NCBI RefSeq assembly: GCF_001049895.1
Contig: NZ_CVPE01000006.1
Span: 468,957-532,956, forward strand
DNA length: 64,000 nt
Reading direction: 5' to 3'
Source of the DNA: Rubeoparvulum massiliense
GTDB lineage: Bacteria > Bacillota > Bacilli > Rubeoparvulales > Rubeoparvulaceae
Made by a program: the position numbers and the translations under genes. Below, piece by piece: positions 60,138 through 64,000 of the stretch; position 1 is the stretch's first letter; each line of letters begins with the position of its first letter. Below the pieces are notes generated by a model, which ran no database searches, was not told where the DNA came from, and was given only the letters and a program-made list of their open reading frames with translations.

Positions 60138-60312
60138 TAATAGCACCTCATCAATTTTTTCCTAAATAAAATTTAACACATTATTTATTGTTTCTCAATA
60201 TATTTTTATTGTTTAAAATATTATTTTATAATTAATAGCTTAACTGATGAAAAAAAAAAGCACTCTCTCACTTCTAAATGTGAAGGCATTTTTGTTTTCA
60301 TATACCTATTTT

Positions 60313-61062
60313 TTAAGTAATTTGTCCCACCACCATATAACCGAGCAATACCAAGGTTAGCGACCTGAGTAAATAGAGAGCTTGTTGCTGCGAAAGCTTC
60401 CGTGCCACAATTAAGGCCATCCGTGCACCGATCACTCCCCCCAAGGCTAAGGGGATACCTACCGACCAGGAAAAAAGACCAGCTAGATAATATGTGGCAA
60501 ATGCACCGATACAACTAAAAAATGTGTTCATTCGTGTTAAGGCAATGGATGTGAGATAAGAGAGCTGGTAATGCTGGAAGACGATCATCTGCATCGTTGC
60601 CTGACCTGGTCCAAGCATTCCATCGTAGAAGCTGAACCCCATCTGAATAGGATAGAGCGGAATAGGTAGCTTCACATGATGGCTCACGGTCCTCTTCTCC
60701 CCCTTCTGCCGATAAGTGAGAACAAAGGCAATGACTAGCAAAACAATAGCCACCCTCTGCATTGTCTGTGGTTTGAGGGAAGAAGCAAAGATCGCACCAA
60801 AAATTCCCCCTGTTAAGCTAAATGGAATGAAGAATAGTAATGCTTTCCCAGCGATCGCCTTTTGCCGAAAGAGGGTGATAAAGCTTGTGAAGGAGCTGAA
60901 GGTATTCGCAAACTTATTGGAGGCAATGGCTGTATGAATAGGAATACCCAACGCCATCATTGCTGGTAGATTAATAAAGCCACCACTTCCCCCTAAGGTG
61001 CCGATAAAAGTAGCCAACAGACCGATGCCAAACAGTAAAAACATCTCGAAAGTGAGCTCCAT
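60313..61062 (-). CDS. TauE/SafE (TSUP) family transporter
   Basis: A 249-residue, ~8-helix transporter of the sulfite/sulfonate exporter family: FGIGLLATFIGTLGGSGGFI near the N-terminus, LPAMMALGIPIHTAIASNKF, and the repeat-2 equivalent GFSFYDGMLGPGQATMQMIV. The substrate may be sulfite or an organosulfur compound. A LysR gene is divergent from it, with a palindrome in the gap. Downstream (60250-60296) a weak hairpin with a long T-run on the minus strand may terminate it. Confidence 0.88.
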   Translation of the reverse strand: MELTFEMFLLFGIGLLATFIGTLGGSGGFINLPAMMALGIPIHTAIASNKFANTFSSFTSFITLFRQKAIAGKALLFFIPFSLTGGIFGAIFASSLKPQTMQRVAIVLLVIAFVLTYRQKGEKRTVSHHVKLPIPLYPIQMGFSFYDGMLGPGQATMQMIVFQHYQLSYLTSIALTRMNTFFSCIGAFATYYLAGLFSWSVGIPLALGGVIGARMALIVARKLSQQQALYLLRSLTLVLLGYMVVGQIT

Positions 61063-61140
61063 CTGAACCCCTCCCTTCCTTTGATTTCAGTTTACATGGA
61101 AGAACATGATTGGTAAAATTTATATAATTGATAGTGGGAC

Positions 61141-61155
61141 ATAAGTATTTCTTAT
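61141..61155. promoter_or_regulatory. LysR-type operator candidate
   Basis: ATAAG-TATTT-CTTAT, a perfect 5-5-5 palindrome with the T-N11-A form of LysR sites, in the gap between the TSUP and LysR genes and just before the LysR ribosome-binding site. Confidence 0.5.
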
Positions 61156-61171
61156 CTTGGGAGGAAGATGG

Positions 61172-62059
61172 ATGGAACTAAGAGAGCTCGAACTTCTCCT
61201 TCTCTTAGCGGAGGAGAAGAATATTAGTAAAGCTGCCGCACGCGCATTTATTTCCCAGCCTGCCTTAACTCAGCGTCTGCAAGCCTTAGAGAAAGCATGG
61301 GGAACCACCCTATTTCTACGATCGAACAAGGGCTTAACGCTGACACCGGAAGGTGAAAAGGTGATCGCCTTTGCCCAGGAGACCACCGGTCGTCAGCAGC
61401 AAGTGATCGAGGAACTACAGGGTCTTACGGCGGAGATTCATGGTACCTTACACCTCGCTGTGGGAACCATTCTAGCACAGTATTGGCTCCCTGGGCGCTT
61501 AAGTGAATTTGTGAAGCGCTACCCCTTGGTTCATGTGGACTTACAAACAGGCTGGAGCAGTCATATGATGCGGAAAATGTATGATGATGAAAGCCACGTA
61601 GCCATTGTTCGGGGGAATCCAGAGTGGTCCGGCTGGAAGCAGCATCTCTTTAGTGATCCCTTGCTCTTGGTCGATACCACCATCCAATCTCTCGCTGAGC
61701 TAGAACATGTAAAGAAGCCCTTCCTGCAGGTAGACACCGATTCTACCTATCGTTATACCATTGAGCAGTGGTGGTATCATCAGTTCAAGCGTCAGCCTCC
61801 CCGTTCCATTCTGGTTGATCAATTTGAGACCTGCAAACAATTGGTCTTGCATGGTATTGGCTATGCTATCCTGCCAGGTACCAGCATCACAGAGAGGGAA
61901 ACTGCATTAAAAAAGTTGCCCATCTGTGATCCACAGGGGCAACCCATTTATCGAGATACCTGGTTAATTGTAAGTGAACCTGCACGCCAATTACCACAGG
62001 TGCAAGCCTTTATCCAACTACTTACCGAAGGAGATCCTTCCCCTACTGAGGAAGCGTAA
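61172..62059 (+). CDS. LysR family transcriptional regulator
   Basis: A 295-residue regulator: winged-helix domain at residues 1-60 (LELLLLLAEEKNISKAAARA; FISQPALTQRLQALEKAWGT) and a periplasmic-binding-protein-like effector domain (LHLAVGTILAQYWLPGRLSE; CKQLVLHGIGYAILPGTSI). ATG 61172 follows GGAGGAAGATGG; the TTG at 61157 is rejected. Divergent from the TauE/SafE transporter, so probably controls it. Its 3' end overlaps the convergent membrane-protein gene by 42 bases. Confidence 0.92.
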   Translation: MELRELELLLLLAEEKNISKAAARAFISQPALTQRLQALEKAWGTTLFLRSNKGLTLTPEGEKVIAFAQETTGRQQQVIEELQGLTAEIHGTLHLAVGTILAQYWLPGRLSEFVKRYPLVHVDLQTGWSSHMMRKMYDDESHVAIVRGNPEWSGWKQHLFSDPLLLVDTTIQSLAELEHVKKPFLQVDTDSTYRYTIEQWWYHQFKRQPPRSILVDQFETCKQLVLHGIGYAILPGTSITERETALKKLPICDPQGQPIYRDTWLIVSEPARQLPQVQAFIQLLTEGDPSPTEEA

Positions 62060-62488
62060 ACCCATGTCATACCACCCATTGAATTGACCATTCTGACGAT
62101 ACCAATAATAAGTAACAACGATGGTCGCAATGATCACACTTTGAATTGCAATCGCGATGAATAATCCCATCCCGACAATCCGAATCAGCTCAAGGAGGTA
62201 GAATCCAAGTGCACCAGCAATTCCTGCGAGCTTCCTTGATGCTAGAACACGGCTTGCATAAGGATTCCAGCCTGTATGCGCACCACCCTTTTTATACCAA
62301 TAATAGGTGAAGATCAGCGAAGCGATGATGGTGAGACTAGGTTCTTGGGCAATCCACCAAAATAGAAAGCCAATTGCGATTGCAACAGCAAGAATTCGCA
62401 TGAGCTCGAGGAGCACACAGGATGAACCTATAATGAGGTTACGTAGGGCAGTGAGACGTTGATGAGTTGATGGCTGTTGTTGCGACAT
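62018..62488 (-). CDS. Repeat-built hypothetical membrane protein
   Basis: A 156-residue protein of no recognised family. It is two copies of one unit: LLELMRILAVAIAIGF...IFTYYWYKKGGAHTGW and LLELIRIVGMGLFIAI...VVTYYWYRQNGQFNGW, each a pair of helices ending in TYYWY plus a basic Gly-Trp loop and ending R-(x)-LAS/FLS. The neighbouring gene upstream is a relative (VLAGKARGILVKIAFYLLQL, FTVMWYRTRSRN). Four transmembrane helices in total. The 3' end overlaps lysR convergently. Confidence 0.6.
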   Translation of the reverse strand: MSQQQPSTHQRLTALRNLIIGSSCVLLELMRILAVAIAIGFLFWWIAQEPSLTIIASLIFTYYWYKKGGAHTGWNPYASRVLASRKLAGIAGALGFYLLELIRIVGMGLFIAIAIQSVIIATIVVTYYWYRQNGQFNGWYDMGLRFLSRGRISFGK

Positions 62489-62531
62489 TCGATCCCCTCC
62501 TTATTCATCAGAACACGATTTACTAGTTCCA

Positions 62532-62936
62532 TTATAGCCTTTTATAGTAGTTATTGGAATACCTGTTATTTTTATTACGGCTACGTGTACGGTACCACAT
62601 TACTGTAAAAATAATGGCGGCTAAGGGTGGCATTCTGATCAGTACGGTTGTGAGAATGAACATTGCAAGAAAGCCAATTAGCTGAAGTAGATAAAAAGCA
62701 ATCTTTACGAGGATTCCCCTTGCCTTACCCGCCAATACTTGCTCATCCCTTGATTGACTGATCCATTTTGGCTTCCAAGGCAGTGCATATTTAATGTAGA
62801 GATAGAGCGTAAGGATGATTGCTAAGCTTATAAGTAGAAATGGGTATTCAATGCTCAGAGAAAAGATGAAGAATGAAGTAATAAGGACGAGAACGAAAAA
62901 TACTAGATCCAATAATGCTGTCATTGCATTGTGCAA
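62532..62936 (-). CDS. Membrane protein related to its neighbour, 5' end possibly frameshifted
   Basis: A 134-residue, four-helix protein whose second half matches the repeat unit of the 62.0 kb gene. TTG 62936 is the first start in this frame but has only a weak GGGA. Upstream in frame the sequence reads PSTTWDKLLHNAM, matching the neighbour's PSTHQRLTALRN. A better start, ATG 62989 with GGAGGGAG, lies in another frame and reads MALSKQASN. A one-base deletion near 62963 may have split the gene, so it could be a pseudogene. Confidence 0.5.
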   Translation of the reverse strand: MHNAMTALLDLVFFVLVLITSFFIFSLSIEYPFLLISLAIILTLYLYIKYALPWKPKWISQSRDEQVLAGKARGILVKIAFYLLQLIGFLAMFILTTVLIRMPPLAAIIFTVMWYRTRSRNKNNRYSNNYYKRL

Positions 62937-63083
62937 TAGCTTGTCCCAAGTAGTACTCGGATATTACTTGCTTGCTTACTCAATGCCATGCTATCTCCCT
63001 CCTTTCTACTTCTATCATATGGTTATTAGTATATTCTGTCAATTTTACTTTTAGTTACCATTCCATGGATTGGAGGCTTTTCC

Positions 63084-63551
63084 GTGAATTCTTATGTACA
63101 TGCCGTTATTCACCAATTAGAAGTCGCAAACCTTACCATTGATCAGATGATTTCTTTACTAGATCCTAAAGACTTTAACGTACGACTTGCTCAAAACAAG
63201 CGATCCCTTGGAGAATTAGTCAATCATCTTGTCCTCATCTACCATGCTGATCTTCTCATCGCTGATGGTGCATCTGAAACAGAGATGAATCAATTCTATG
63301 CACAGAGGAAGATCAATTCAATCGAAGAAATGCGATCCACGCTACATGCTGGATTCGAAGCATTGAAGGAAAGATATCGCGGTTATTCTAATGAACAATT
63401 AATGGAGCTGACAAGCTCTTACTGGGGTGTCTCCTATTCCCGATTTGAATGGTTTTTAGAAATCATTGCTCACATCTATCACCACCGTGGTCAATTGCAT
63501 ACTCTTCTCGTTAACCTGGGTACTGATCTACATATCTCACTATTTGAGTAG
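63084..63551 (+). CDS. DinB-like metal-binding four-helix protein
   Basis: A 155-residue helical protein. RSLGELVNHLVLIYHADLLI provides the first His position and IAHIYHHRGQLHTLLVNLG the C-terminal His pair typical of DinB/YfiT-like proteins, which bind a divalent metal and may act as thiol-dependent transferases. Substrate unknown. GTG/ATG context: the start at 63084 follows TGGAGGC. Single gene. Confidence 0.8.
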   Translation: MNSYVHAVIHQLEVANLTIDQMISLLDPKDFNVRLAQNKRSLGELVNHLVLIYHADLLIADGASETEMNQFYAQRKINSIEEMRSTLHAGFEALKERYRGYSNEQLMELTSSYWGVSYSRFEWFLEIIAHIYHHRGQLHTLLVNLGTDLHISLFE

Positions 63552-63647
63552 TAAGAAAATCAGTCTTGAAGATAGCCTGTAGACAATCGATGGAAACAAC
63601 CGGTATAGAGACATGCTTAGCTGTTGTTTTTGCATCTATAGTCCCTT

Positions 63648-63675
63648 TTGTTCACAAATTCGTCAATGTTATAAT
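63648..63675 (+). promoter_or_regulatory. Promoter candidate for the lipoprotein gene
   Basis: TTGTTC (63648-63653), 16 bases, TATAAT (63670-63675), 42 bases before the start codon at 63718. Confidence 0.5.
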
Positions 63676-63717
63676 TAGGAAGGTACCACAAAAACTTGTG
63701 AAAAAGTAGGTGATAAG

Positions 63718-64000
63718 ATGCAACGAATGAAGCTTAGCTGGACACTTCTTCTCCTAACCCTATTCCTCATTCCACTTGTTGCCTGTACCCAAGTTCCAGT
63801 TAATGAAGCTACCGTAATCCATATTTCCGACCCCTACTTAGAACAATTGGTTCGTGAACACCTGCAGATCGATGGCGAAATCACCAATAAGCATCTGCTT
63901 CAACTGGAACATCTGGAGTCCTGGGACCATCGTCCTGTTAAATCACTTAATGGACTACAATATGCGAAAAATCTAGAATGTATTATCCTTCCGTTTGCGC
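63718..64000 (+). CDS. Leucine-rich-repeat lipoprotein, 3' end outside the window
   Basis: The first 94 residues are visible. Residues 1-23 form a lipoprotein signal (KLSWTLLLLTLFLIPLVAC, lipobox LVAC). Then VIHISDPYLEQLVREHLQID and the beginning of leucine-rich repeats (LNGLQYAKNLECI), the pattern of internalin-like surface proteins. AGGTGATAAG precedes the ATG. The remainder lies beyond base 64000. Confidence 0.75.
   Translation, partial: MQRMKLSWTLLLLTLFLIPLVACTQVPVNEATVIHISDPYLEQLVREHLQIDGEITNKHLLQLEHLESWDHRPVKSLNGLQYAKNLECIILPFA

Noticed and set aside
1-64000. CRISPR arrays, tRNA/rRNA genes and classical riboswitches
   Set aside because: No regularly spaced repeats, tRNA cloverleaf ends or recognisable aptamer cores were seen on either strand.

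Overview
This window looks like chromosome from a spore-forming, low-to-mid GC Gram-positive bacterium of the Bacillales. The evidence is a GerQ spore-coat protein, the exoribonuclease YhaM, a UgtP-like glycolipid glycosyltransferase, DUF2512, DUF309 and DUF421 families typical of Bacillus relatives, an S-layer-homology protein, strong AGGAGG ribosome-binding sites and frequent TTG/GTG starts. The genus cannot be named from the sequence. No rRNA, tRNA or CRISPR array was seen.

Layout. 0-13 kb is housekeeping: gerQ (5' end outside the window), a secreted NlpC/P60 endopeptidase, a Lon-like protease with a CBS protein, a HAD hydrolase, the sulfur-transfer pair cysteine desulfurase/ThiI, a DUF309 protein, a HesB-like protein, an HMCES/YedK DNA-protein crosslinker and a large DUF255 thioredoxin-fold protein. 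13-23 kb holds two AT-rich hypothetical proteins, an ABC exporter with three different permeases and one ATPase, a processive glycosyltransferase, small membrane proteins, a DMT transporter and an acyl-CoA-dehydrogenase-like flavoprotein. 23-27 kb is an operon of a DcuC-type transporter and two M20 amidohydrolases. 27-43 kb carries regulators with recognisable operators (TetR with HsmA, PadR with DUF2812), several transporters, YhaM, nicotinamidase, a CNNM/HlyC-type membrane protein, a UgtP-like enzyme, an SLH protein and Dps.

43.6-50.3 kb is a decayed accessory region. It contains a transglutaminase-like pseudogene, an IS200/IS605 element whose TnpA is truncated and fused to TnpB, an IS3-type remnant, a barstar-family immunity pseudogene, and an intact AT-rich pair (C45 acyltransferase plus AraC regulator) that looks acquired.

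50.3-54 kb holds a compact HIT / MazG-like / PLD-helicase operon that is the best candidate here for an uncharacterised nucleic-acid-processing or defence module. 54-59.3 kb is a complete five-gene peptide/nickel-class ABC importer. 59.4-64 kb has an XRE/DUF2975 pair, a TauE/SafE transporter with a divergent LysR regulator, two related membrane proteins built from repeated units, a DinB-like protein and the start of a leucine-rich-repeat lipoprotein that runs off the window.

The most interesting items are the TnpA::TnpB fusion with a likely omega-RNA, the PLD-helicase operon, two genes whose strong Shine-Dalgarno points to an AUA or AUC start, the shared TetR operators, the barstar and transglutaminase pseudogenes, and the repeat-built membrane protein pair.
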